A stretch of 64,000 bases of DNA from Hemileia vastatrix (GCA_030280995.1 JASXTE010000005.1:14806001-14870000), one strand, 5' to 3'; positions 1 to 10,325 are shown, counted from the first letter of the stretch. Notes: generated by a model from the sequence alone, not told the origin. A program made the numbers and translations.

Positions 1-1
1 A

Positions 2-1152
2 GACCGCCTCGAGGCAGCCCGGCCAACGTCGGGCGGCCCGTCCGCCTCACCAAACAGCAAAAATCAGGGCCAAAACCTCCAAAAACGGCCAGAAAATAGC
101 CAAATTCATCCAGACAACAACAACAACTCAACCCAACTACCTCCTACTTCTCCCAGAGCAATGCAATCCACCCTTCCAAAGTCCAAAAGCACCAAAATTT
201 CCCAGATTTCTAAGAGAACTGCCAGAGAACCCCAAGAAGAAACCAGAACACCACACACTGCTCCACAACAACAACTTTGTCCCCAACTAAGACAAAGAAA
301 CTACACCTCTCCTCTGTCAGCCAACTACTCTTCTGACAGTTCCATCTCTTCAAATTCTCCATCCAGAAGAGAGCAGTCTGCTTCCAAATCCCCCTCTCCT
401 GCTTCATCCTTTAACAACCCTGGTACTCCATCACCAGCACCTCCTCCAGCTGAATCCAACAGAAATAACAACCACAACAACAACCACAATCTCACTGCTC
501 CAAGTAGGCCCCAGGAACCTCAGCATCCCAGTTCACCTTCTCAGGATCCTTCAGAGGAAGACCATGAGAATCCATATCTTTCCCTAGTTGATCCACCCAC
601 TATGATCATTACAAAATCATCAGAGATCCAAATCCCAGCTGCTTACAGATTTGATGAGCTTCCAATCTGTAAGTACCAATTTAATTATTCCATTTCTTCA
701 ACAAAAATAATTACTGATCCAATTCTTCCTGTCTAGTTGGCACCCCTCCTCCTGAATGTATTATTGGAGTTGGCCAAACTCTTGAAACTTCTTTGACCCT
801 GGATTATGGAGACATGAAGAAACACCTAAGCACCATGTGTTCCAATATGCTAAAAGCCTTTGCCCTCCATGGACCTTTGAATGACTTTGAAAAATCCCTG
901 AGAAAGCGCCTACTGGACGACCACTGGAAAATGTCTAGGATCATTAAACACACCCTCCAGCACTCCATTCCTTCCTCTTCTTCTTCCTCCTCTGAACTTC
1001 CCTCTAATCCAATCCCTGACCATTACAATCCCTATAATCTCTCCAGCAGGATGCACTTCAAAGAACACAGTGCTTCCCACAATGCCAACAAAAAACAAAA
1101 ACATCATCACAATCCGGACCAGCCTCCAGAAGCTTCATCATCCAGACAATGA
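2..1152 (+). CDS. Cys-rich accessory gene of family-1 elements, copy 1 (3' part, two exons)
   Basis: Open from the window edge. Exons are 2-668 and 737-1152, separated by a GTAAGT...TAG intron; joining them gives one continuous frame to the TGA at 1150-1152. The first exon here encodes a Ser/Pro/Asn/Gln-rich low-complexity stretch ending in a conserved block (HENPYLSLVDPP...AYRFDELPI). The second encodes a probably helical domain (LDYGDMKKHLSTMCSNMLKA, then LLDDHWKM and HYNPYNLSSR) with a basic tail NKKQK. The same architecture recurs at 56329-57872, where the N-terminus has a cysteine cluster. It lies tail-to-tail with element A's pol. I do not recognise the family. A DNA- or RNA-binding role is inference from the cysteine cluster and basic tail of the other copy. 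The Cys-rich N-terminus lies beyond the left edge. Confidence 0.65.
669..736 (+). other. Spliceosomal intron in accessory gene copy 1
   Basis: 68 bp: GTAAGT donor at 669, a CTGAT branch-like motif near 715-719, CTAG acceptor at 733-736. Removing it restores the frame: codon T+TT, then GGC ACC. The matching intron in the second copy (57382-57456) sits at exactly the same codon and phase. Confidence 0.8.
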
Positions 1153-2062
1153 GCTCCTGCACACAGATTAGAAACATAATAATAATATAAAACAATTAAT
1201 AAAAATAATTTCAGAATTTTTTTTTTTTTTTTTTAAGGTATGCTTTGTATCTACTAATATACTAAATTAAAAATTAATAACTAAAATGAAATGAAATAAA
1301 ATAAATGAAATAAAATAAAATATAAAAAGTAATACAAACGGTATCCCCCAGCCAATTGATGAGCGGATCCCCTGATACCTTACCCACATCCAAGTGCACC
1401 TTGATGTGGATACACAATTAAATCTTTTAAATGATTAACAGAAAACAAAATTCAAAAAATTTAGAAATTCAGAAGATAATAAAAATAATGAAACACAGAA
1501 ACACATGAAATAAATAATAAACAAAAATATAATAGCATTTCCCGGCCAATTGATAAGACTTTCCCCACCAATGCTTGCCAACATCCAGGTGACCCTGATG
1601 TGGTAACACCCTATATTTTTGATTTTATAATTTTAAACAACTCCCATAAAGAAATTAAAAGAAAAAAAGAGAAAAAAGAAAATAATCTAAAACTGCTATC
1701 TAGCAAAAACATAACTTCAAAAATCAAAGAAAAACCAGCTCCATAAATTTTCCAATAAGGGAAAGTCCGGTCCATAGAAATGATAACTGAGTGGGCTCCC
1801 TCCAATAAGTAAAAATTACGGGAGACCACCAGTGATCCACCACCAATCTGAAAGAACCAAAGATAAAGAAGCCAGTCCCAAACCAGTTTAAAGTCATAGC
1901 GGACTTGAAACCTGAATAATAAACAACAGAACTAGAATTCAACTAGGAAAAACAAAAGACTTGAGACAGACATTCTGGGGTAACTGTTCTACAGAGCAGC
2001 CAGCTCATCAGTTACCCCCACACTTGCCAAAATAAAATCTAGAAGCCCCCCCTGGGTACCTT
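1153..2062 (+). repeat. Noncoding segment between accessory gene and pol, with repeated hairpins (copy 1)
   Basis: No convincing ORF. It aligns with 57873-58850 downstream of the second accessory gene. It contains a T18 run near 1217. Two paralogous units, each with AGCCAATTGATRAG followed by a CACATCCA...TGATGTGG hairpin, lie near 1350-1412 and 1544-1602. A GTGGGCTCCC...GGGAGACCAC inverted repeat lies near 1794-1830. A single CAGTTTAAAGTCATAGCGGA motif is near 1886. A hairpin with 10-bp arms GGGGTAACTG/CAGTTACCCC lies near 1978-2018. Being conserved in both copies, this is part of the element rather than random flank. Confidence 0.6.
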
Positions 2063-2122
2063 CTAACAAAAACACAACATCCAACACAAAAAAAACCAAA
2101 ACCAATAAACAGTGAAGAGTCC

Positions 2123-3555
2123 AGGCATACCAGCGTCCTTGATAGTGACTCTATTCAAGGCTCTAAGATCATGAACCACCTGCAACTTTCCATTCTGCTT
2201 CGTTACACAGAACAACGGAATTGAGTAACTGGATGTTGATTGTTCATATAACCCAGTCCTGACTCTTTCCCTAACAATCTCTACAAAATCCTCTCTAATA
2301 GCGGCTGGAATTGGAATAGTTTTGATTTGCGAAGGTTCATGGCAAACCACAGGAATCAAGTAAGGTTCCCCATAAGAGTGCTTCAATACACCCCTTTCCT
2401 CCTCAAAAAATGCCATAGCCTTTTACCTTAGCACAATAACGTGCAACAAAACTTCTTTTCTTCCTCAGACAACCACCCATCAGGACCAAAATTAACAACT
2501 TTCAACCTTTACACAGTCACCCTAGCCGTTTCTATAAATTCTGGAGGATTCTTCACCAAAGGTGTACAGTACGGATCTCTCGACAAAGGCGGTCTCTTCA
2601 AAGGCAGATTCAAGCCCACAGGCATAGGCCCATTGACAGGCCTAATCTTCTGCGCTACCTTCTTATACTTTGCCGCTCCACCTTCAACTTGAGGGATCTT
2701 CAGGAAATCTTCACCACCAGACCTGGAACAAAAACCAAGGGTTTCCCCATTGCTCACATGTGTGGCCAAGGTAATGTTTTTGAAAGGTGTAGAAGAAACC
2801 CTAGCGGTGCACAATTGGGAGGACTTACTTTTACACCCCAATCTCACCACTCCAAAACTTTTCCGCAATTCCACATCTTCATCCTCACTTCCAACTTCCA
2901 AATCTTCAAATCTTGATTCATCTTCTGAATCACATCTTCTAAAATTGTGCAGTTTATCCTCATGCTGGAGGTCCAAAAATCGATCTTGATGATCTTCTCT
3001 CTTCAAAATTTTCTGCAGTTTAACCTCATGCTGGAGGCCCAAAAATAGATCTTGACGATCTTCACAAAAATATTTTGCATCTTCTTTCTTCATTATCTTC
3101 AGATTTATTTCTTGATTTTCATGAATTATCTTGAAATTTTTATCTTCTTTTCTTGAGTTTTCTTCTGTCCTACAAAAATAACCAGGGGTTTCCCCAATGC
3201 TCACAGGTGTGGCCCAGGTAATGTTTTTGAAAGGTGTAGAAGAAACCCTAGCTGTGCACAATTGGGAGGACTTACTTTTAGACCCCAATCTCACCGCCCC
3301 AAACCTTTTCCGCATATCTTTCAATAAAGATATATAACCAATCTTCTTCTTTAAACTTGAATTAAAAATAATTAAAAATCTTGAGAGCGAACAGAGACTT
3401 GATAAAAAACTTGATGAATACTTGCAGAGAAGAGAAACATTAAAAAGAGAAAGTTGAAAATCCACTTGGTATATCTCCAAGGGAGCTGACCTACTACAAC
3501 CTGGGATTTCCTCATCTCGGGGAGAGGTTGTAGCACTAGGGTTATCAGCCCTCAT
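2123..3555 (-). pseudogene. Element A ORF3 (linker plus truncated reverse transcriptase)
   Basis: Begins with the ATG of a TAATG stop/start overlap with ORF2. The open part covers about 348 codons and consists of a linker of unknown function. The linker contains a roughly 45-residue repeat (SKSSQLCTARVSSTPFKNIT core) present twice, and two HE-x-KL motifs between those repeats. A frame break near 2509 follows, then pieces of the RT N-terminus: PYLIPVVCHEP, a degenerate fingers region, and VVHDLRALNRVTIKDAGMP. The sequence stops being RT at about 2123, well before the catalytic FIDD seen in elements C and D. It is therefore dead as a polymerase. Confidence 0.8.
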
Positions 3556-5429
3556 TACTCTAAAAAAGACAGACTCTCAATAGAGCCTGAGCCGCACTCC
3601 AAAAAACCAGAGGCAGCACCCACTTCTTTCCTTCTCCTGCAGCAATCCATGCACTGGCACATTGAAGATAAACCAGGCCTAGTCTCCCAACCATCCTCTC
3701 CAGGGGATGATAACCTCATGTGAAGCCTCCTTTCGTCTTCACCAGTCAACTCCAAACTGATTCCCAAATCAAATTTATAACCTATTCTTGCCTGAAAATT
3801 CATCAAGAATGGCCCACCTAAAACTGCTTTTACATTACCTTTAGCAATGTAAAAATGAACCTTCCCTGAGGCTCCTCCAACATCCAACTTCACAAACTCT
3901 GAAGTTCCAACCAATTCAGTGACATGGCCACCGATCCCTCTCAAATTCCCACCAATACCAGTTTTGATGGGGAGGCCCATATGAGTTGCCTCAAACAAAG
4001 AAATCAGGTTTATCTGAGAACCTGAATCCACCAATGCCCTTGCCTCCCTGCCATTCAGAGTGACATTGACATATCCCAGAGGAGCAGAAAAATGAGTTTC
4101 CAACCCCTCAACAAACTTTTTAGCAGAATCACAAATATATTCTACCTCACCAGAAGAAACTCTTCTCCTGGTCAACAACTTTTTCTGCCTATAAGCCAAC
4201 CCTGGACTGATAGCATACAATTCCCCATAAGATAGGGAAACCTGACCCTGGTTCATCCTTTCCAGGACAGAGTCCATAACATTAACTTGACCAGACACTA
4301 CTGGACTCTCAAAGTGAGCTCCTTGCTTCACCACATTGGTCCTAGAAGATTCTTGAGGACCAGCACAACCAACAGATTTACCATTAACAGGAACCAAACC
4401 AGATCCCTCACCAGAACCTCTGACTCCAACAGGCTTTGGCAATGAAGCCAAAGGGACATCTTCCTCAGCGTCAGAATCCACCTCCATTGGCATTGGCTCA
4501 CCATTCAGGTCCAATGCACCAAAACTAGGGGGGCGCATGTCAGCCATACCCTTCTGCATCTTGTACAGCTCCTCTTTGCTGTACCTTTTCCTAGCTGCAC
4601 TCAGCTTAGGATCACCCTTTGAAGTATTTGGCTTTGGTTGGGCCTGAGAACTACTTTTAGGCCTACCCACCTTCCCTGCTTCCACATCATAAACACCAGC
4701 CAAGCATTCACCACTTGACTGTTCACTACAAGAATACAACTCTAAACCACCAAAGGAAGTAGAAAAAGAGACCTTATTGACCTCCTTCCCCTTTCCCTTG
4801 ACGTTCTCATCCACCTTAACAGAAGACTTCCCCTGATCAGGAATCTCCTCAAACCTTGGCCTCCTTTGATTGAGACCACCCCTTCTCCTGACCAAATCAA
4901 CAGGAGCCTGCCCCTCACTGGGCTTCACAAAAGAACTGTCAGGGAACTTAAAAACCCTGCCATCAAACTCCACTTTTCCTTCAGACACATCTCTGTTCAG
5001 TGCCCAACAATCATTGGACCTGTGCCCCCTCCTACTGCAATAAGAGCAAACCCAAGGATCACTCCTACCAGCCCTCCTTTCAAAATCTCTGGGCTGAGAA
5101 GGTGCCTTATTAACCTTCTTGGCCTCCTGGACAAAAATGTGCAGCTGTTTTGTCAGATCAGCCAACTGCTCCACCATTGGGTCCCTCTCCTGTTTGGGAA
5201 CCTGCACCAAATTTTTCTCCTCCTTCTTCTCCCTAACTTCCTCTTCAGCCAAAGCCTCACTGACTCTGCTGACATACTTAGCACACCCCTCCTGATAGGT
5301 GTCCACAGCCAATAACTTTAAATGGGCCTCAACAGCCTCCTTCACCTTATCCAAGGAAGGCAACTTCTGGTCCCCATTAGAAAGAGTCTTCATCAAGTCC
5401 TTCCTTGAAAGCTCCTTCAACACATCCAT
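3555..5429 (-). CDS. Element A ORF2: Gag nucleocapsid region plus aspartic protease (624 aa)
   Basis: Intact frame. The start MDVLKELSRKDLMK overlaps the end of ORF1 by 13 nt. Residues about 1-110 are charged and helical. A CCHC zinc knuckle CSYCSRRGHRSNDC (C-x2-C-x4-H-x4-C) lies near residue 130, the mark of nucleocapsid RNA binding. A long Pro/Ser/Lys-rich hinge follows. A retropepsin motif ALVDSGSQINLISLFEA lies near residue 465, with the flap-side GIGGNLRGIGGHVTEL downstream. The C-terminus (CQCMDCCRRRKE...SFLE) is Cys-rich. The stop forms part of TAATG with ORF3. The protein packages element RNA and processes the polyprotein inside particles. Protease at the end of a gag-like ORF rather than at the start of pol is the family-1 layout. 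Confidence 0.85.
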   Translation of the reverse strand: MDVLKELSRKDLMKTLSNGDQKLPSLDKVKEAVEAHLKLLAVDTYQEGCAKYVSRVSEALAEEEVREKKEEKNLVQVPKQERDPMVEQLADLTKQLHIFVQEAKKVNKAPSQPRDFERRAGRSDPWVCSYCSRRGHRSNDCWALNRDVSEGKVEFDGRVFKFPDSSFVKPSEGQAPVDLVRRRGGLNQRRPRFEEIPDQGKSSVKVDENVKGKGKEVNKVSFSTSFGGLELYSCSEQSSGECLAGVYDVEAGKVGRPKSSSQAQPKPNTSKGDPKLSAARKRYSKEELYKMQKGMADMRPPSFGALDLNGEPMPMEVDSDAEEDVPLASLPKPVGVRGSGEGSGLVPVNGKSVGCAGPQESSRTNVVKQGAHFESPVVSGQVNVMDSVLERMNQGQVSLSYGELYAISPGLAYRQKKLLTRRRVSSGEVEYICDSAKKFVEGLETHFSAPLGYVNVTLNGREARALVDSGSQINLISLFEATHMGLPIKTGIGGNLRGIGGHVTELVGTSEFVKLDVGGASGKVHFYIAKGNVKAVLGGPFLMNFQARIGYKFDLGISLELTGEDERRLHMRLSSPGEDGWETRPGLSSMCQCMDCCRRRKEVGAASGFLECGSGSIESLSFLE

Positions 5430-5956
5430 CCTGACATCTCTAGCCAGGGCAGACCAAAATCATCCTTGGCAGCTTTTTCATGTGCCAGCTCCTCCACTTC
5501 CACCAAATATTCCACCACAGGATCAAACTGCAGCAGAAACTTCCTGTAACTATGCAAGTTACCAACACCACCATAAGACTGCCATTCACTGACAACCTTG
5601 TTCAGATCCACCATAGTGAACCTGACCCCCCATCTATCCACCATTTCCCTACACAACAATTTCAAATCCCTCTTCTTGTAGCCAGACATTGTCACAATCT
5701 CCTTATCCACTGACCTATCACCAATGAAGAAGATAATCTGCTTCACCATGTCCAGGTAGGAAGCACCATCCACTCCAGCAGCAGCTTCATACTTCTCTAG
5801 AAACCACTTGACATCCTCCCCATTAAACTTGGTACCATCCCAAGTTTTAATTCTCACACACTCCCTAACCATCACAGAAGGAGGACCATCCCCCCCACTG
5901 ACAGTCACCACAGGAATAGCAGAACCAGAAGCTATTCCTCCAGTCCAAAAAACCAA
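5417..5956 (-). CDS. Element A ORF1: Gag-like protein (about 179 aa)
   Basis: Short acidic/helical protein with core VRECVRIKTWDGTKFNGEDVKWFLEKYE and DRWGVRFTMVDLNKVVSEW. It is conserved in elements A, B and C and placed first after the primer-binding site, so it is probably the capsid part of Gag. In B the protein starts MASGSS. In A that ATG has become ATA, and the only in-frame alternative is the upstream ATG at 5956. The stop TGA overlaps the ORF2 start within ATGGATGTGTTGA, suggesting coupled reinitiation or frameshifting. The Gag assignment rests on position and on the downstream zinc knuckle, not on a recognised domain. Confidence 0.7.
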   Translation of the reverse strand: MVFWTGGIASGSAIPVVTVSGGDGPPSVMVRECVRIKTWDGTKFNGEDVKWFLEKYEAAAGVDGASYLDMVKQIIFFIGDRSVDKEIVTMSGYKKRDLKLLCREMVDRWGVRFTMVDLNKVVSEWQSYGGVGNLHSYRKFLLQFDPVVEYLVEVEELAHEKAAKDDFGLPWLEMSGWMC

Positions 5957-6004
5957 AAAGAGCCAACCAAAGAAAACAGAGATTCCAAAGAACTAGCAAG
6001 TTCT

Positions 6005-6022
6005 ACCCCACGTTGGGCGCCA
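6005..6022 (-). promoter_or_regulatory. Primer-binding site of element A
   Basis: Minus strand reads TGGCGCCCAACGTGGGGT, four bases inside the LTR end. It begins TGG as expected for pairing to a tRNA CCA end. It resembles the Lys-tRNA-type primer sites known from some retroviruses. The fungal tRNA itself is not in the window. Confidence 0.7.
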
Positions 6023-6026
6023 GAAA

Positions 6027-7119
6027 TGTAGACAATCCTATAGTACTAGCTATAGGCCTTGACTAAGGGAGTTGGAGAAAAACCAGAGAGAAAATCCCCT
6101 GTCCCTTTAGAAAAATAGAGTGAGATTTACTTGCTAAAGTAAGTTGGTTCCTGTTTTGCTAAAGCCCCTTTTTAACACACTTGACTGCTTGATGAGCCAA
6201 GAAAGTAGTCCCCAGATAGACTACCAGACCAAAGAACTGAAATGTAGAACAAAGTCCACACCAGAGACAGCAAAGATACTTGATGTAGGCTGCAAATCCA
6301 CACCAGAGACAGCAATAATACTTGCTATAGCTTGCAAGACTATAACAGAGAAAACAGTTGCCAAAGTTAAGTTAAATGAAGAACTCACTTGCAACAAACA
6401 CAGCCAATTGTGGCCAGAAAACAGTGAAAACTGAGTGAGGAACAATGAGATCACCTCCGGATGGTTGTATGATGATTAAGGTTGCCCCAAACTGTCTTAT
6501 TCACTATGTACACACAGACCACTAACTAAGAGCCCATGCGCACCCACCAATCTGGCGCCTGTACCTGCCAAATTGCATAAAAAACCCTCCTGGAGCGCTC
6601 CCCAACCTCCTAAAACAGAGGCGGGCGGGCCGCCCGACGTCGGAGATGCCGCCTGAAGCGGCCCGGCCTCCCTGAAGCCAGAAAACCAATAAAAAACACT
6701 AATCTACTTAGAAAAATTAGCTACAACTACTAAAACCTTTAAAACACGGAATTTCACTATAACAACATTGTGACATGAAATATAGAGAAAAATTAGCTCT
6801 ATCCAATGGTACTAAGCACTTAACCCTAAGACTTAAGGTTAGCCCGTAAAACACGAAAAACAAAATTAAACAGCAATCTTTTATAAATGAAAAATGAGGA
6901 AATGACCCCTTAAAACTCAGAATATGAAAAATGTCTACAAAACATAAAATATAGAGAAAAACCAGGGCTATCCAATGATAGTACCCACATACCTGCAGAC
7001 CCCATATCCACGGAATAAAACCAGAAAAATACCAAATTCCTTAACAGATGTCAATTAAGACATGCACAAACAGCGCCAAATCACACAACAAAGGCCCCTG
7101 CCAATGTTGGAAGACCACA
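6027..7119 (-). repeat. LTR 1 (5' LTR of element A), 1093 bp
   Basis: Minus-strand termini TGTGGTCTTCC and TTGTCTACA. It carries a TATAAAA at 6879-6885 (minus), about 235 bp from its 5' end. A strongly CpG-rich block lies at about 6617-6672. A 42-bp tandem repeat (CCACACCAGAGACAGCAA...) starts at 6255 with two good copies and one degraded copy. Its outer end abuts interrupted pol sequence of element B at 7120. Nearly the same sequence recurs as the solo LTR at 52801-53894. Confidence 0.92.
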
Positions 7120-7877
7120 ACGGTTCATGACAAACCACAGGAATCAAGTAAGGTTCCCCATAAGAGTGTTTCAATACACCCCTTTCCTCCTCAGCAAATG
7201 CCACAGCCTTTTCCCTTAGCACAATAACATGCAACAACAACTTCTTTTCTTCTTAAGACAACCATCCATCAGGACCAAAATTAACAACTTTCAACCTTTC
7301 CACCATCACCCTAGCCGTCTCTACAAAATCTGGAGGATTCTTCACCAAAGGAGTACAGTACGGATCTCTTGACAATGGAGGTCTCTTCAGCGGGGGATTC
7401 AATCCCACAGGCATAGGCTCATTGACAGGCCTAATCTTCTGTGCCACCTTCAACTTGAGGGATCTTCAGGAAATCTTCATCACCAGACCTGGAACAAAAA
7501 CCAAGGGTTTCCCCATTGCTCACATGTGTGGCCCAGGTAATGTTTTTGAAAGGTGTAGAAGAAACCCTAGTGGTGCACAATCGGGAGGACTTACTTTTAG
7601 ACCCCGATCTCACCACTCCAAAACTTTTCCGTATATCTTTCCATAAAGATATATAACCAATCTTCTTTTTTGAACTTAAGTTAAAAATAATTGAGAAACT
7701 TGAGAGAGAACAGAGACTTGATAAAAAACTTGAAGAATACTTGCAGAGAAGAGAAACATTAAAAAGAGAAGTTTGAAAATACACTTGGTATATCTCCAAG
7801 GGAGCTGACCTACTACAACCTGGGATTTCCTCATCTCGGGGAGAGGTTGTAGCACTAGGGTGATCAGCCCTTATCAC
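7120..7877 (-). pseudogene. Element B ORF3 fragment (linker and start of RT)
   Basis: Covers the ADHPSATTSPRDEEIPG N-terminus, one copy of the SKSS...SSTPFKNIT repeat, then KKVAQKIRPVNEP-like sequence in another frame (7453-7253), then GVLKHSYGEPYLIPVVCHEP up to the LTR junction. The TAATG start seen in A and D reads TGATAA here, so no ATG begins this ORF. The single repeat has the left context of repeat 1 and the right context of repeat 2, as expected after recombination between the two. Confidence 0.75.
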
Positions 7878-9750
7878 TCTAAAAAAGACAGACCCTCACA
7901 AGAGCCTGAGCCACACTCCAAAAAACCAGAGGCAGCACCCACATCTCTTCTTCTCCTACAACAATCCATGCATTGACACATGGAAGACAAACCAGGCCTG
8001 GTTTCCCAACCATCATCTCCAGGAGATGACAACCTCATGTGAAGCCTTCTCTCATCTTCACCAGTCAACTCCAAACTGATCCCCATGTAAAACTGATAAC
8101 CAATTCTTTCCTGAAAATCCATCAAGAATGGTCCACCCAAAACAGCTTTAACTGTTCTTTTAGCAATATAAAAATGAGCCTTCCCTGATGCTTCACCAAC
8201 ATCTAACTTCACAAACTCAGAAGTTCCAACCAATTCAGTGACATGGCCACCAATCCCTCTCAAATTTCCCCCAATTCCAGTTTTGATGGGGAGGCCCAGA
8301 TGAGTAGCCTCAAACAAAGAAATCAGGTTAATCTGAGAACCTGAATCTACCAATTCCCTAGCCTCCCCGCCATTCAGAGTGACATTGACATATCCCCCAG
8401 AGGAGCAGAAAAATGAGTTTCCAACCCCTCTCCAAACTTTTCAACAGAATCACATATGTATTCCACTTCCCCAGAAGACACTCTTCTCCTGGTCAACAAC
8501 CTTTTTTGTCTATCAGCCAACCCAGGACTGATAGCATACAATTCCCCATAAGAAAGGGAAATCTGACCCTGAATCATCCTTTCCAGAACAGAGTCCATAA
8601 CATTAGATTGACCAGAAACTACTGGCCTCTCAAAGTGAGCCCTTGGCTTCACCACCTTGGTCCTAGAAGATTCTTGAGGACCAGCACCACCAACAGATTT
8701 ACCATCAACAGGAGCCAAACCAGATCCCTCACCAGACCCTCTAACTCTAGCAGGCTTTGGCAATGAAGCCAAAGGGACATCCTTATCAGAGTCAGAATCA
8801 ACATCCATGGGCATTGGCTCACCATTCATGTCCAGTGCACCAAAACTAGGGGGGCCCATGTCTTCCATTCCCTTCTGCATCTTGTACAGCTCCTCTTTGC
8901 TGTACCTTTTCCTAGCTGCACTCAGCTTAGGATCCACCTTAGAAGCCCTAGGCATTGGTTGTGCCTGAGAACTACTCTTAGGCCTTCCCACCTTTCCAGC
9001 TTCCACATCATAAACACCAGCCAAGCATTCACCACTTGACTGTTCACTACAAGAATACAACTCTAAACCACCAAAGGAAGTAGAAAAAGAGACCTTATTG
9101 GCCTCCTTCCCCTTTCCCTTGACATCATCCTCTTCTTTACCAGAAGACTTCCCCTGATCAGGAATCTCCTCAAACCTTGGCCTCCTTTGATTGAGACCAC
9201 CCCTTCTCCAGACCAAATCAACATGAGCCTGCCCTTTACTGGGCTTTACAAATGAACCATCAGGGAACTTAAAAACCCTGCCATCAAACTCCACTTTTCC
9301 TTCAGACACATCTCTGTTCAGTGCCCAACAATCATTGGACCTGTGCCCCCTCCTACTGCAATAAGAGCAAACCCAAGGATCACTCCTACCAGCCCTCCTT
9401 TCAAAATCTCTTGGCTGAGAAGGTGCCTTATTAACCTTCTTGGCCTCCTGGACAAAAATGTGCAGCTGTTTTGTCAGATCAGCCAACTGTTCCACCACTG
9501 GGTCCCTCTCCTGTTTGGGAACCTGCACCAAATTCTTCTCTTCCCTCTTTACTCTAACCTCCTCTTCAGCCAAAGCCTCACTGACTCTGCTGACATACTT
9601 GGCACACCCCTCCTGATAGGTGTCCACAGCCAATAACTTCAAATGGGCCTCCACAGCCTCCTTAACCTTTTCCAAGGCAGGCAACTTCTGGTCCCCATTA
9701 GAAAGAGTCTTCATCAAGTCCTTCCTTGAAAGCTCCTTCAACACATCCAT
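7874..9750 (-). pseudogene. Element B ORF2 (zinc knuckle plus protease), frameshifted
   Basis: Residues 1-458 (9750-8374) match element A ORF2, including the knuckle CSYCSRRGHRSNDC. The frame is lost near 8393-8400, where a C run is two bases longer than in A (SAPLG becomes DMSMSL). The protease half continues in another frame at 8353-7874 with VDSGSQINLISLFEA intact. The lesion separates nucleocapsid from protease, so this copy could supply Gag but not a fused protease. Confidence 0.85.
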
Positions 9751-10256
9751 CCTGACATCTCTAGCCAGGGCAGACCAAAATCATCCTTGGCAGAATTTTC
9801 ATGTGCCAGCTCCTCCACTTCCACCAAATATTCCACCACAGGATCAAACTGCAGCAGAAACTTCCTGTAACTATGCAAGTTACCCACACCACCAAAAGAT
9901 TTCCATTCACTGACAACCTTTTTCAGATCCACCATAGTGAACCTGACCCCCCATCTGTCCACCATCTCCCTACACAGCAACTTCCAATCCCTCTTCTTGT
10001 AGCCAGGCATGGCCACAACCTCCTTCTCCACTGCCCTATCACCAGTGAAGAAGATAATTTGCTTCACCATGTCCAGGTAAGACGCACCATCCACACCAGC
10101 AGCAGTTTCATACTTCTCCAGAAACCACTTCACATCTTCACCATTAAACTTGGTACCATCCCAAGTTTTAATCCTAACACACTCCCTAACCATCAAAGCA
10201 GGAGGACCATCCCCCCCACTGACAGTCACCACAGGAATAGAAGAACCAGAAGCCAT
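9738..10256 (-). CDS. Element B ORF1: Gag-like protein (172 aa)
   Basis: Intact frame from MASGSSIPVVTVSGGDG to WLEMSGWMC. It is the best guide to the natural start of ORF1 in this family. Its 3' end overlaps ORF2 by 13 nt. The protein is soluble with no membrane segment or signal peptide, rich in charged residues. Capsid role inferred from position. Confidence 0.75.
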   Translation of the reverse strand: MASGSSIPVVTVSGGDGPPALMVRECVRIKTWDGTKFNGEDVKWFLEKYETAAGVDGASYLDMVKQIIFFTGDRAVEKEVVAMPGYKKRDWKLLCREMVDRWGVRFTMVDLKKVVSEWKSFGGVGNLHSYRKFLLQFDPVVEYLVEVEELAHENSAKDDFGLPWLEMSGWMC

Positions 10257-10325
10257 TCTTCCAGTCCAAACACACAGAAAGAGCCAATCACAGGCAAAAG
10301 AGATTCCAAAGAACTAGCAGGTTCT

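Larger units (their letters stand above)
1..7119 (-). mobile_element. Family-1 Ty3/gypsy element A (5' two thirds; extends off the left edge)
   Basis: Reading on the minus strand, this holds a 5' LTR (7119-6027), a primer-binding site, ORF1 (5956-5417), ORF2 (5429-3555) and ORF3 (3555 to about 2123). RT breaks off just after the GMP of the segment that precedes PSAEDFVEAFSG in its relatives. The sequence then jumps to the noncoding segment and the opposite-strand accessory gene that lie downstream of pol in element D. RT, RNase H and integrase are therefore deleted, so A is non-autonomous. ORF1 and ORF2 are open, so it is among the least damaged family-1 copies here. Its 3' LTR would lie left of base 1. 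Confidence 0.85.

Noticed and set aside
1216..1235. T18 run as the poly(A) tail of a minus-strand non-LTR insertion
   Set aside because: No target duplication or LINE/SINE sequence adjoins it. The surrounding segment is colinear with 57873-58850.
2750..2989. Plus-strand ORF starting MLTCVAKVMFLKGVEET, recurring near 14611 and 62352
   Set aside because: It recurs only because it is antisense to the conserved ORF3 linker repeat. It is interrupted differently in each copy.
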